From Saccharopolyspora_D taberi (GTDB lineage: Bacteria; Actinomycetota; Actinomycetes; Mycobacteriales; Pseudonocardiaceae): a DNA stretch of 64,000 bases. The DNA is taken from positions 62,001 to 126,000 of the forward strand of contig NZ_BAAAUX010000002.1 of assembly GCF_039534165.1 (NCBI RefSeq), written 5' to 3'. Under the pieces are notes generated by a model. That model saw nothing but the letters and a program-made list of their open reading frames with translations. It did not search any database and was not told the DNA's origin. Positions 31,841 through 42,400 of the stretch are shown here, one piece after another (position 1 is the stretch's first letter; each line of letters starts with the position of its first letter). The translations under genes and the position numbers were made by a program.

Positions 31841-32247
31841 GGTACGGTAACGGGTCAACTGTGGACGGTTACGGTCCGCTGTCCGTTGCCGGTGCGCGGT
31901 TTGCGGCCCCGGTGCGTTCCGCTGCCGGACGATCGCCCTGGGCCGCAAGGGGATCGTGAACAACGCCACGGCCGGGCGGGCACGAGTCGCGTGTGGACGG
32001 CCATGTCCCGGGTGTTTGCCGAGGTCACCGGGTTTGGTCCGACATTACTCCCATTGAGTGGGATTGTTCACGTCGGCTTAACTCGTGTTACTTAACGGTA
32101 GCTTTCCGGTGGCTCGGTATGTAGAGTGCCTCAAACTGACCAAGAGTGCAACGGCGCATCCTTTTGTCAGTGCCCGAAAGGTTCTTGCGGGCACGCGTCG
32201 AGTGACTCTGCCCTCGCGCGGCCCGCGGCCTGGCGACGGGAGGTCCG
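31841..32247 (+). promoter_or_regulatory. Upstream region and leader of gltBD
   Basis: About 400 bases without a gene. The segment 32040-32160 is clearly AT-richer and presumably holds the gltB promoter. A TCCCA-TTGAG-TGGGA dyad is at about 32049-32063. A hairpin GTGCCCG (32170-32176) / CGGGCAC (32188-32194) lies in the likely leader, 54 bases before the start. I could not match a GlnR box or a known riboswitch. Confidence 0.4.
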
Positions 32248-35200
32248 ATGCCTAATTCCCACCATGTGAGAGCGGTGCAGCGTAGCGCCGAGACCCGGGG
32301 TCTCTACGACCCCGCCAACGACCGGGACGCCTGCGGCGTCGCGTTCGTAGCCGACCTGCGCGGACGGCGAAGCCATGACCTGGTCGGCAAAGCGCTGACC
32401 GCGCTGCGGAACCTGGAGCACCGGGGCGCCAAGGGCGCCGATCCCGACACCGGCGACGGGGTCGGCCTGCTGACCCAGATCCCGGACGGGTTCTTCCGCT
32501 CAGCGGTGCCGTTCGAGCTGCCCGAACGCGGTGGGTACGCGGTCGGTACCGCGTTCCTGCCCGCCGACGAGCAGGCGGCCGAACAGGCCGTCGCGGTGAT
32601 CGAGCGGATCGTGGCCGAGGAGGGCCTGCGGGTCCTCGGCTGGCGCGAGGTGCCGACCGACCCGTCCAGCGCGGGCTGGGCGGCGCGCGAGGTCATGCCC
32701 GGTTTCCGGCAGCTGTTCCTCGGGCACGGCGCCGACGCCGCGCACGACGAGACGGCGCTGCAGTTCGAGCGGCGCGCGTTCTGCGTGCGCAAGCGCGCCG
32801 AGCACGAGGCCGACGTGTACTTCCCGAGCCTGTCGGCCCGCACCATCGTGTACAAGGGGATGCTGACCGAGGCGCAGCTGCCGCTGTTCTTCCCCGACCT
32901 GACCGACGAGCGCTACACCAGCGCGATCGGCCTGGTCCACTCGCGGTTCTCGACGAACACGTTCCCGTCGTGGCCGCTGGCGCACCCGTACCGGTTCATC
33001 GCGCACAACGGTGAGATCAACACCATGCGCGGCAACCGGAACTGGATGCGCACCCGCGAGAGCATGCTGGCCACCGACCTGATTCCCGGTGACCTGCAAC
33101 GGCTTTTCCCGATCGCGACGCCGGACGCCAGCGACTCGGCGACCTTCGACGAGGTGCTGGAGCTGCTCCACCTGGGCGGCCGGTCGCTGCCCCACGCGGT
33201 CCTGATGATGATCCCCGAGGCGTGGGAGAACCACGCCGAGATGGACCCGGCCCGCCGGGCGTTCTACGAGTTCCACAACTACCTGATGGAGCCCTGGGAC
33301 GGTCCCGCGCTGGTGGCCTTCACCGACGGCACCCAGATCGGCGCGGTGCTCGACCGCAACGGTCTGCGGCCGGGTCGTTACTGGGTGACCGACGACGGGC
33401 TGGTCGTGCTGGCCAGCGAGGTCGGCGTGCTCGACGTGGAGCCGCAGCGGATCGTGCGCAAGGGTCGGCTGCAGCCGGGGCGGATGTTCCTGGTCGACAC
33501 CGAGGCCGGGCGCATCGTCGACGACGAGGAGATCAAGAGCGGGCTCGCCGCGGAGTTCCCCTACCAGGAGTGGCTCGACGACGGCGTCGTGCACCTGGAG
33601 GACCTGCCCGACCGCGAGCGCGAACTCCCGTCGCACGCCTCGCTGGTGCACCGGCAGCAGGTCTTCGGCTACACCCAGGAAGAACTGGGCGTGCTGCTCA
33701 AGCCGATGGCCACCACCGGCGCCGAGCCGATCGGCTCGATGGGCAACGACGTGCCGTTCGCGGCGTTCTCGCCGCGCCCCCGGCAGCTGTTCGACTACTT
33801 CACCCAGCTGTTCGCGCAGGTCACCAACCCGCCGCTGGACGCGATCCGCGAGGAGCTGGTCACCTCGCTGAGCACCCACGTCGGGCCGGAGCACAACCTG
33901 CTCGACCACGACCCGGACGCGTGCCGCCAGCTGGTGCTGCCGTTCCCGGTGCTGGACAACGACCAGCTCGCCAAGATCGTGCACATCAACGACGACGGCG
34001 ACCGCCCCGGCCTCAAGCCTGCGACGATCCGGATGACCTACGACGTCGCGGGCGGCGGGCAGGCGCTGCGCGCCCGGCTGGACGAGATCTGCGACGAGGT
34101 CTCGGCGGCCGTCGTCGACGGCGCGCACGTGCTGGTGCTCTCGGACCGCTCGGCCGACGCCGAGCACGCGCCGATCCCGTCGCTGCTGCTGACCGGGGCC
34201 GTGCACCACCACCTGGTGCGCGAGAAGAAGCGCACCCGGGTCGGGCTGGTCGTCGAGGCCGGCGACGTCCGCGAAGTCCACCATGTCGCTCTGCTCATCG
34301 GTTACGGCGCCGCCGCCGTTAACCCGTACGTGGCGATGGCCACCGTCGAGGACCAGGTCCGGACCGGAGTCATCAAGGACGTCGACGCCGCGCAGGCCAC
34401 TGCGAACCTCATCAAGGCCCTGGGCAAGGGCGTGCGCAAGACCATGTCGAAGATCGGTGTGTCCACTGTGTCCTCCTACACGGGCGCGCAGATCTTCGAG
34501 GCGATCGGGCTCGGCGGGGAAGTGGTCGAGAAGTGCTTCACCGGCACCACTTCCCGGCTCGGCGGCGTCGGATTCGACGTGCTGGCGGGCGAGATCGCCG
34601 AGCGGCACCGCAAGGCGTACCCGGTCGACGGGGTGCGGGCGCCGCACCGAACGCTCAACGTCGGTGGGGAGTACCAGTGGCGGCGCGAGGGCGATCCGCA
34701 CCTGTTCAACCCGAAGACGGTGTTCAAGCTCCAGCACTCCACGCGCAGCGGGCGCTACGAGGTCTTCAAGGAGTACACCAAGGCCGTCGACGACCAGTCG
34801 AAGGACCTGATGACCCTGCGCGGGCTCTTCCAGTTCCGCGAGGGGCTGCGCAAGCCGGTGCCGATCGAGGAGGTCGAGCCGGTCTCCGAGATCGTCAAGC
34901 GGTTCGCCACCGGCGCCATCTCCTACGGCTCGATCTCGCAGGAGATGCACGAGGTGCTGGCGATCGCGATGAACCGGCTGGGCGGCAAGTCCAACACCGG
35001 TGAGGGCGGTGAGGACGCCGACCGGTTCACCCCGGACGCCAACGGCGACTCGCGGCGCTCGGCGATCAAGCAGGTCGCCTCCGGCCGCTTCGGCGTCACC
35101 AGCGAGTACCTGGTCAACGCCGACGACATCCAGATCAAGATGGCGCAGGGCGCCAAGCCCGGCGAGGGCGGCCAGCTGCCCGGTCACAAGGTCTACCCGT

Positions 35201-36810
35201 GGGTGGCCAGGACGAGGCACTCGACGCCGGGCGTCGGGCTGATCTCGCCGCCGCCGCACCACGACATCTACTCGATCGAGGACCTGGCGCAGCTGATCCA
35301 CGACCTGAAGAACGCCAACCCGCGGGCCCGCATCCACGTGAAGCTGGTCTCCGAGGTCGGTGTCGGCACGGTCGCGGCGGGTGTCAGCAAGGCGCACGCC
35401 GACGTGGTGCTGATCTCCGGTCACGACGGCGGAACGGGTGCGTCGCCGCTGTCGTCGATCAAGCACGCCGGTGGTCCCTGGGAGCTGGGGCTGGCCGAGA
35501 CGCAGCAGACGCTGCTGGCCAACAAGCTGCGGGACCGGATCGTCGTGCAGACCGACGGCCAGCTCAAGACCGGCCGGGACGTGGTCATCGCGGCGCTTTT
35601 GGGCGCCGAGGAGTTCGGCTTCGCCACCGCGCCGCTGGTGGTCTCGGGCTGCATCATGATGCGGGTCTGCCACCTCGACACCTGCCCGGTCGGCGTGGCC
35701 ACCCAGAACCCGCAGCTGCGCGCGAAGTTCGACGGCAAGGCCGAGTACGTCGTGAACTTCTTCGAGTTCGTGGCCCAGGAGGTGCGGGAGTACCTGGCGC
35801 AGCTCGGTTTCCGCTCCGTCGCCGAGGCCGTCGGGCACGCCGAGGTGATCGACACCGAGGCCGCGGTGCGGCACTGGAAGACCGAGGGCCTGGACCTCTC
35901 GCCGATCAGCCACGTTCCGGAGCTGGACAGGGGCGAGGCCCGCCACCAGACCACCTCGCAGGAGCACGGTCTGGAGAAGGCGCTGGACAACACCCTGATC
36001 CAGCTCTGCGAGGGCGCGCTCAAGGAGGGCTCGCCGGTGCGGCTGGACCTGCCGGTGCGCAACGTCAACCGGACCGTCGGCACCATGCTCGGGTCGGAGC
36101 TGACCCGGCGGTGGGGCGGCGAGGGCCTGCCGGACGACACGATCGACGTGACCTTCACCGGGTCCGCCGGTCAGTCCTTCGGCGCGTTCGTCCCGCGCGG
36201 CATCACGCTGCGGCTGCTCGGCGACGGCAACGACTACGTCGGCAAGGGCCTGTCCGGCGGCCGGATCGTGGTGCGCCCCGACCCGGACGCCAAGTTCACC
36301 GCCGAGGACAACGTCATCGCGGGCAACGTGCTGCTCTACGGCGCGACCAGCGGTGAGCTGTTCGTCCGCGGTGTGGTGGGCGAGCGGTTCTGCGTCCGCA
36401 ACTCCGGCGCGATCGCGGTCGTCGAGGGCATCGGCGACCACGGCTGCGAGTACATGACCGGCGGCCGGGTGGTGGTCCTGGGCGGCACCGGGCGCAACTT
36501 CGCCGCGGGCATGTCCGGCGGCATCGCCTACGTGCTCGACCTCGACCCGCGGCGGGTCAACCCGGAGATGGTCGACATCGACCCGCTCGACGACGCCGAC
36601 CGGGAGTTCCTGACCGACCGGCTGCGCAGGCACTTCGAGCAGACCGAGTCGCAGGTGGCCCGCGAGCTGCTGGACAGCTGGGACACCGCGGTCGAGCGCT
36701 TCGGCAAGGTGATGCCGAGGGACTTCAAGCGGGTGCTCGCCGCAAGCGCCGCCGCCGAGCGCGACGGCCGCGACGTCAACGAGGCGATCATGGAGGCCGC
36801 ACATGGCTGA
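32248..36810 (+). CDS. gltB: Glutamate synthase (GOGAT), large subunit
   Basis: A 1520-residue enzyme, full length for the family, that transfers glutamine's amide to 2-oxoglutarate. The glutaminase domain follows the nucleophile Cys29 (Asp-Ala-Cys-Gly-Val-Ala), which becomes residue 1 after propeptide removal. Then come the central domain, the FMN domain (residues 850-1200) with the 3Fe-4S cysteines in Cys-Ile-Met-Met-Arg-Val-Cys-His-Leu-Asp-Thr-Cys-Pro near residue 1135, and the C-terminal Gly-rich beta-helix. ATG 32248 is preceded by GGGAGG. It overlaps gltD by eight bases. Confidence 0.97.
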   Translation: MPNSHHVRAVQRSAETRGLYDPANDRDACGVAFVADLRGRRSHDLVGKALTALRNLEHRGAKGADPDTGDGVGLLTQIPDGFFRSAVPFELPERGGYAVGTAFLPADEQAAEQAVAVIERIVAEEGLRVLGWREVPTDPSSAGWAAREVMPGFRQLFLGHGADAAHDETALQFERRAFCVRKRAEHEADVYFPSLSARTIVYKGMLTEAQLPLFFPDLTDERYTSAIGLVHSRFSTNTFPSWPLAHPYRFIAHNGEINTMRGNRNWMRTRESMLATDLIPGDLQRLFPIATPDASDSATFDEVLELLHLGGRSLPHAVLMMIPEAWENHAEMDPARRAFYEFHNYLMEPWDGPALVAFTDGTQIGAVLDRNGLRPGRYWVTDDGLVVLASEVGVLDVEPQRIVRKGRLQPGRMFLVDTEAGRIVDDEEIKSGLAAEFPYQEWLDDGVVHLEDLPDRERELPSHASLVHRQQVFGYTQEELGVLLKPMATTGAEPIGSMGNDVPFAAFSPRPRQLFDYFTQLFAQVTNPPLDAIREELVTSLSTHVGPEHNLLDHDPDACRQLVLPFPVLDNDQLAKIVHINDDGDRPGLKPATIRMTYDVAGGGQALRARLDEICDEVSAAVVDGAHVLVLSDRSADAEHAPIPSLLLTGAVHHHLVREKKRTRVGLVVEAGDVREVHHVALLIGYGAAAVNPYVAMATVEDQVRTGVIKDVDAAQATANLIKALGKGVRKTMSKIGVSTVSSYTGAQIFEAIGLGGEVVEKCFTGTTSRLGGVGFDVLAGEIAERHRKAYPVDGVRAPHRTLNVGGEYQWRREGDPHLFNPKTVFKLQHSTRSGRYEVFKEYTKAVDDQSKDLMTLRGLFQFREGLRKPVPIEEVEPVSEIVKRFATGAISYGSISQEMHEVLAIAMNRLGGKSNTGEGGEDADRFTPDANGDSRRSAIKQVASGRFGVTSEYLVNADDIQIKMAQGAKPGEGGQLPGHKVYPWVARTRHSTPGVGLISPPPHHDIYSIEDLAQLIHDLKNANPRARIHVKLVSEVGVGTVAAGVSKAHADVVLISGHDGGTGASPLSSIKHAGGPWELGLAETQQTLLANKLRDRIVVQTDGQLKTGRDVVIAALLGAEEFGFATAPLVVSGCIMMRVCHLDTCPVGVATQNPQLRAKFDGKAEYVVNFFEFVAQEVREYLAQLGFRSVAEAVGHAEVIDTEAAVRHWKTEGLDLSPISHVPELDRGEARHQTTSQEHGLEKALDNTLIQLCEGALKEGSPVRLDLPVRNVNRTVGTMLGSELTRRWGGEGLPDDTIDVTFTGSAGQSFGAFVPRGITLRLLGDGNDYVGKGLSGGRIVVRPDPDAKFTAEDNVIAGNVLLYGATSGELFVRGVVGERFCVRNSGAIAVVEGIGDHGCEYMTGGRVVVLGGTGRNFAAGMSGGIAYVLDLDPRRVNPEMVDIDPLDDADREFLTDRLRRHFEQTESQVARELLDSWDTAVERFGKVMPRDFKRVLAASAAAERDGRDVNEAIMEAAHG

Positions 36811-38254
36811 CCCGAAGGGCTTTCTGACCACGCCGCGGGAGACGCCCCAGCGCCGTCCGGTCGACATCCGCATCCGCGACTGGCGCGAGGTCTACCTGGA
36901 CTTCGAGCCGGGCAGGCTGCAGAAGCAGGCCGGCCGCTGCATGGACTGCGGGATCCCGTTCTGCCACCAGGGCTGTCCGCTGGGCAACCTGATCCCGGAG
37001 TGGAACGATCTGGTGTGGCGGGACGACTGGAGCGAGGCGATCGAGCGGCTGCACGCCACCAACAACTTCCCGGAGTTCACCGGGACGTTGTGCCCCGCCC
37101 CGTGCGAGGCGGCATGCGTGGTCGGCATCAACTCCGACCCGGTCAGCATCAAGCAGGTCGAGATCTCCATCGTCGACCGGGCCTGGGACGAGGGCCGGAT
37201 CCAGCCGCAGCTGCCGGTGACCCGGACCGGGAAGAAGGTCGCGGTCATCGGTTCCGGTCCCGCCGGGCTGGCCGCGGCGCAGCAGCTGACCCGCGCGGGC
37301 CACGACGTGGTGGTCTTCGAGCGGGCCGACCGCATCGGCGGGCTGCTGCGCTACGGGATCCCCGAGTTCAAGATGGAGAAGATGCGGCTGGACCGCCGCC
37401 TGGGCCAGATGCGGGCCGAGGGCACCGAGTTCCGCACCGGGGTCAACGTCGGCATCGACCTCACCGTTGAGCAGCTGCGCTCGGAGTTCGACGCGGTGGT
37501 GCTGGCGGGCGGCTCGACGCAGGCGCGGGACCTGCCGATCACCGGCCGCGAGCTGGACGGGGTGCACCAGGCCATGGAGTACCTGCCGCTGGCCAACAAG
37601 GTGCAGGAGGGCGACCTCCAGCGGTCGCCGATCCACGCCGAGGGCAAGCACGTCGTGGTCATCGGCGGCGGTGACACCGGTGCCGACTGCGTCGGCACCG
37701 CGCACCGGCAGGGCGCGGCGTCGGTGACGCAGCTGGAGATCATGCCGACCCCGCCCTCGACCCGCAGCGAGTCCCAGCCGTGGCCGACCTACCCGATGAT
37801 CTACCGGGTGTCCTCGGCGCACGAGGAGGGCGGCGAGCGGCTGTTCTCGGTCAACACCCAGGAGTTCCTGGGCGACGACCAGGGCCGGGTCCGGTCGCTG
37901 CGGCTGGTCGAGGTCCGCCGCGAGGACGGGAGGTTCGTGCCGGTGGAGGGCTCCGAGCGGGAGCTGCCGTGCGACCTGGCGCTGCTGGCGATGGGCTTCG
38001 TCGGCCCGGAGCGGGCGGGGCTGCTCGACGAGCTCGGCGTGGAGCTCGACGAGCGCGGCAACGTCGCCCGCGACGACGCCTTCATGACCACTGTGGACGG
38101 TGTGTTCACCGCGGGTGACATGGGACGCGGCCAGTCGCTGATCGTGTGGGCGATCGCCGAGGGCCGGTCGGCCGCCGCCGGGGTGGACCGCTACCTGTCG
38201 GGCCGGGACGTGCTGCCCGCCCCGATCGCACCGACGGACCGCCCGCTGGTGTGA
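36803..38254 (+). CDS. gltD: Glutamate synthase, small (NADPH) subunit
   Basis: A 483-residue electron-input subunit. The N-terminal cysteines Cys-Met-Asp-Cys-Gly-Ile-Pro-Phe-Cys and Cys-Pro-Ala-Pro-Cys-Glu-Ala-Ala-Cys bind 4Fe-4S clusters. The FAD motif Gly-Ser-Gly-Pro-Ala-Gly-Leu is near residue 149 and the NADPH motif Gly-Gly-Gly-Asp-Thr-Gly near residue 290. It pairs with GltB to make glutamate in ammonia assimilation, and its start lies within the end of gltB. A strong hairpin follows the stop. Confidence 0.97.
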   Translation: MADPKGFLTTPRETPQRRPVDIRIRDWREVYLDFEPGRLQKQAGRCMDCGIPFCHQGCPLGNLIPEWNDLVWRDDWSEAIERLHATNNFPEFTGTLCPAPCEAACVVGINSDPVSIKQVEISIVDRAWDEGRIQPQLPVTRTGKKVAVIGSGPAGLAAAQQLTRAGHDVVVFERADRIGGLLRYGIPEFKMEKMRLDRRLGQMRAEGTEFRTGVNVGIDLTVEQLRSEFDAVVLAGGSTQARDLPITGRELDGVHQAMEYLPLANKVQEGDLQRSPIHAEGKHVVVIGGGDTGADCVGTAHRQGAASVTQLEIMPTPPSTRSESQPWPTYPMIYRVSSAHEEGGERLFSVNTQEFLGDDQGRVRSLRLVEVRREDGRFVPVEGSERELPCDLALLAMGFVGPERAGLLDELGVELDERGNVARDDAFMTTVDGVFTAGDMGRGQSLIVWAIAEGRSAAAGVDRYLSGRDVLPAPIAPTDRPLV

Positions 38255-38264
38255 GGCACGCGGG

Positions 38265-38299
38265 ACCGGGGGTGGGGCGGATTCCGTCCCACCCCCGGT
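38265..38299 (+). terminator. Terminator after gltBD
   Basis: ACCGGGGGTGGG (38265-38276) and CCCACCCCCGGT (38288-38299) form a 12-bp perfect stem with an 11-base loop, 11 bases after the gltD stop. Confidence 0.7.
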
Positions 38300-38426
38300 C
38301 TGCTTCGCGCCGATACCCGGGGTGTCGGGTTGATCACGGTCGGAACCGGCGGTCCCGATCTTGCGTTGGTACGAGCGGACGGACGACCCGTCACGCCTAC
38401 ACCGCAGGAAGGGAACGGGCCAGCTC

Positions 38427-39368
38427 ATGGTCTTCAAGAAGTTGCTCGGGGCGCTCGGCATGGGAGGACCGTCGGTCGACACCGTGCTCCACCACCCGCA
38501 GGTGCGCCCGGGCGGAAACCTCGCGGGCGAGGTCCGCATCACCGGCGGCTCGCAGGAGGTGGACGTCGAGCACGTCGCCCTCGGGCTGGTGACCAGGATC
38601 GAGACCGAGCACGGCGACCACGACGGGAACGCGACGGCCGAGTTCCACCGCGTAGTAGTCAGCGGTCCGTTCCGGCTCGGCGAGGGCGAGGACCGGACGA
38701 TCCCGTTCGAGTTCCCGGTCCCGTGGGAAACCCCGATCACCGACGTCTACGGCCAGCACCTGCACGGCATGACCCTCGGCGTGCGCACCGAGCTGTCGGT
38801 GGCCAGGGCGGTCGACAAGGGTGACCTCGACCCGGTCTCGGTCGAGCCGCTGCCGCTCCAGGAGGACGTGCTGGACGCGTTCTCCCGGCTCGGTTTCCAC
38901 TTCAAGCACGCCGACCTGGAGCACGGCCGCATCCACGGCGTGCACCAGGAGCTGCCCTTCTACCAGGAGATCGAGTTCTACCCGCCCGCCGAGTACGCGG
39001 GCCGGGTCAACGAGGTCGAGCTGACCTTCGTCGCCGGTCCGCACGGACTCGACGTCGTGCTGGAGGCGGACAAGCGCGGTGGGTTCTTCACCCCGTCGCA
39101 CGACGCGTTCGGCCGCTTCCGGGCCGAGCACGGGGAATCGGCCGACTGGGTCGCCCGGATCCGCGACTGGACGGAGCAGGTCGCGCAGCGCGGGCACGGC
39201 AACCACCACCACGGCTACCACGACAACGGCGAGCACCATTCCGGTCCCGGCATGGGCGGCGTGATCGCCGGTGCGGCGGCCGGTGCCGTGGCGGGCGTCG
39301 TCGGCGGCATGGTGCTCGGCGAGGTCGTGGACGAGGTCGGCGACTTCTTCGAGGGCGACGAAGGCTGA
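38427..39368 (+). CDS. Spo0M-family sporulation-control-like protein
   Basis: A 313-residue protein of the Spo0M (SpoOM) arrestin-like family: Met-Val-Phe-Lys-Lys-Leu-Leu N-terminus, a two-lobed beta-sandwich to about residue 250, then a His/Gly-rich stretch (around residues 258-272) and a hydrophobic Gly/Ala/Val segment near the end (about 277-300). In Bacillus Spo0M controls entry to sporulation and associates with the cytoskeleton; the actinobacterial role is not settled. The His-rich tail might bind metal. ATG 38427 follows AGGAAGGGA. Confidence 0.85.
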   Translation: MVFKKLLGALGMGGPSVDTVLHHPQVRPGGNLAGEVRITGGSQEVDVEHVALGLVTRIETEHGDHDGNATAEFHRVVVSGPFRLGEGEDRTIPFEFPVPWETPITDVYGQHLHGMTLGVRTELSVARAVDKGDLDPVSVEPLPLQEDVLDAFSRLGFHFKHADLEHGRIHGVHQELPFYQEIEFYPPAEYAGRVNEVELTFVAGPHGLDVVLEADKRGGFFTPSHDAFGRFRAEHGESADWVARIRDWTEQVAQRGHGNHHHGYHDNGEHHSGPGMGGVIAGAAAGAVAGVVGGMVLGEVVDEVGDFFEGDEG

Positions 39369-39374
39369 TGACCG

Positions 39375-39406
39375 GCGGGAACGGGCATTCCCACGCTCGT
39401 TCCCGC
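39375..39406 (+). terminator. Hairpin after Spo0M-like gene
   Basis: GCGGGAACG (39375-39383) and CGTTCCCGC (39398-39406) form a 9-bp stem with a 14-base loop, six bases after the stop. Confidence 0.55.
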
Positions 39407-39473
39407 TGATCCACCGTCCGTCATGCGTGGCACACTCTCCGTGATCGACCGGGGTCGTTGACGGAGGTGCGTG

Positions 39474-42400
39474 ATGGATCTTTCGCGGCGGGCGCTGCTG
39501 CGCCGGGGCGGGCAGGCGGCGGCCGGGCTGGGCGCGACGTGGCTCCTCGATCCGCTCGGACGTCCGGTCGCTCCGGCCGGGCCGCTGTCGGCGGAGGCCG
39601 AGCGGATCACCCTGCGGCAGATCACCAACGCGTCGGCGGCGGTGTCGCCGGACGGGCGGGCCGTCGTGTTCGACCTGCTCAACATGCTGTGGACCGTTCC
39701 GGTCACCGGGGGAGAAGCGGTCCGGCTCACCGACGTGGTGCAGGAGGCCACCGAGCCGGACTTCTCGCCGGACGGAAGGACCATCGTCTTCCAGTCCTAT
39801 CAGGACGGCAACTTCCACCTCTTCCTGATCGGCGCGGACGGAACCGGCCTGACCCGCCTCACCCGCGGCCGGTCGGACCACCGCGAGCCGCGGTTCTCGC
39901 CGGACGGCGGGAGAATCGCGTTCGCCGCCGAGTCCGGCGGGCACTACGGCATCCACGTGCTGTCCCTGGCCACCGGTGAGGTCGCCGAGTGGACGCGCGG
40001 TGAGCTGGAGGAGGGCCAGCCGGTGTGGACGCCGGACGGCTCGGCCATCGCCTTCACCGTCGCCGAGGAGAGCACCCCGCACGCGATCGAAGTCGTCGAT
40101 GCACGGGGTGGGCGGCGAACCCTGGTGACTGTCGACGACGGCGATGTCGTGGCGCCGACCTGGTCTCCCGACGGCAAGCTCGGTTACGTCCACCGGACCG
40201 AGGCCGGGACCTCGCTGGTGGTCGACGGCAAGGCGGTGTCCGCCGAAGAGGAGGACGTTTTTCCTTTCGCCGCAAGGTGGATTTCCTCCGGGGAGCTGCT
40301 GTACGCGGCCGATGGCCGAATCCGGTGCCGCGTTCTCGGAGGTGCGGTGCGGGACATCGACTTCACTGCCGAGGTCGAGGTCCAGACGGTGTCACTTCCG
40401 CGCAGCGACCGGGATTTCGACTCGGCGGAAGACCGGCAGGTCAAGGGAATCGTCAGCCCGTCGCTCTCTCCGGACGGTACGAGAGTCGCCTTCCACGCGC
40501 TGGGCGACCTGTGGTTGCTGGGCGAGGAGGACGAGCACCCGCGGGCGATCGTGTCCGACGGGAGCTTCAACACCGACCCGGCGTGGTCGCCGGACGGCCG
40601 GACCATCGTCTACGCCAGCGACCGGCACGGCACGCTCAACCTGTGGCTGCACGACCTGGAAACCGGCCGGCAGCGCAGGCTCACCGACCTGGCCGGGGAC
40701 GAGCGCGCCCCGGCGTTCGGCCCGGACGGCGTGACGGTCGCGTTCCTGTCGGACAACGCCGTGCACACGGTCGACGCGCGGACCGGTGAGCTGCGCAAGG
40801 TCACGGGGAAGCTGAACCTGCCGGGCCGTCCGAACTTCTCGCCCGACGGTGCCCGGCTGGCCCTCGCCGGGTTCGCGCCCGCGACCGGGCGCTACCGCGA
40901 GGGCGAGAACCTGGTGCTCACGATCGATCTCGCGACCGGCGACCTGCACTACACCCCGGCGGTGCCGGGGCGGTCGCTGGGCAACCGGGTCGACGCCGGT
41001 CCGGTGCACTCGCCCGATGGCAGCCGGATGGCGTTCGTCGTCGACGGTGTGCTGTGGGTGTCCTCTGTGGATGAACTGGGACGCCCGCGACCGGATGCGA
41101 GGCGGATCGGCGACGAGACGGCCGACGCGCCCAGCTGGAGCGGGGACACCCTGCTGTACCTGTCCAACGGCAGGCTGCGCCGGGTCGCCGCGGGTGGCGG
41201 CGCCCCGCGCAGGGTGCCGATGACCCTGACCTGGCGACCGGAGAAACCGCACGGCCGCAAGGTCGTCCGGGCCGGCGCGCTCTGGGACGGCCGGCGTCCG
41301 GAGCTGCGCCGCGATGTCGACATCGTCGTGCAGGACAACAGGATCGTCGAAGTCACCGCCGGCGGACAGGACCTCGGCGGTGAGGTGATCGACGCCCGTG
41401 ACCTGACGGTCCTGCCCGGTTTGGTCGCCACGCACGAACACTTCCCCTGGCAGCGCAACAGCACCGAAGGGCGGCTGTGGCTGTCGTTCGGCGTGACCTC
41501 GCTCCGGTCGCCGGGCAGCCACCACTACTCCGCGGTGGAGGCGAAGGAAGCGCAGGAGTCCGGCCGCAGGCTCGGTCCGAGGCTGTTCACCGCGGGGGAG
41601 CTCATCGACGGCTCCCGCGTGTACTACGACACCGCCCGCCCGATCACGGATCACGAGCAGCTGCACCGGGAACTGGAACGGGTCGCCGAGCTCGGCCACG
41701 ACCTGGTCAAGACCTACGTGCGGTTGCCGTACGCGCTCCAGCGGGAGGCGATCGAGGCCGGGCACGCGCTCGGCGTGCCCGCGGCGTCGCACTACCTGTT
41801 CGGCCCGGCGAACCTCGGTGCGGACGGGGTGGAACACCTCAGCGCCACCAGCCGCTACGGGCGGAACCAGAAGGGGACCTCGACCGGACGCGCCTACGAC
41901 GACGTGGTGAAACCGCTGGTGTGGTCCGGAATGACGCTCACCCCGACGCTGGGCTTGTCCGCTAGCACGCGCCCCGCGCTGTACCACCACGCGGGCTGGG
42001 CGCTGGACGACCGGCGGCTGGCCGCGCTGCTTCCGCCGCAGACCTACGAGAAGTTCCGGAAGCAGGTGCGGGAGGCGATGGAGCACCGGCCCGAGAACGC
42101 CCTAACGTTCGTCCAGCGCGAGGTGACGACCATGCGCCGGGTGCTCGACGGTGGCGGGCACGTCGCGGTGGGCACCGACTCACCGATCGCGGCCTCCGGC
42201 GTCCACTACCACCTCAACGTGCAGTGCATGGTCCGCAACGGGATCACGCCGTACGAGGCGCTTCGCGCGGCGACGGTGGAAGGGGCGAGGGCGCTCGGGA
42301 TGAGCGACCGGATCGGGACCGTGGAGCCGGGCAAACTGGCGGATCTCGCGTTCGTGCGGGGAGATCCGCTGACCGACATCGGCACCGCGGCCGACGTCCG

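Noticed and set aside
32170..32194. Riboswitch or attenuator ahead of gltB
   Set aside because: Only one 7-bp hairpin is visible, with no alternative pairing, no T-run and no match to a known riboswitch.
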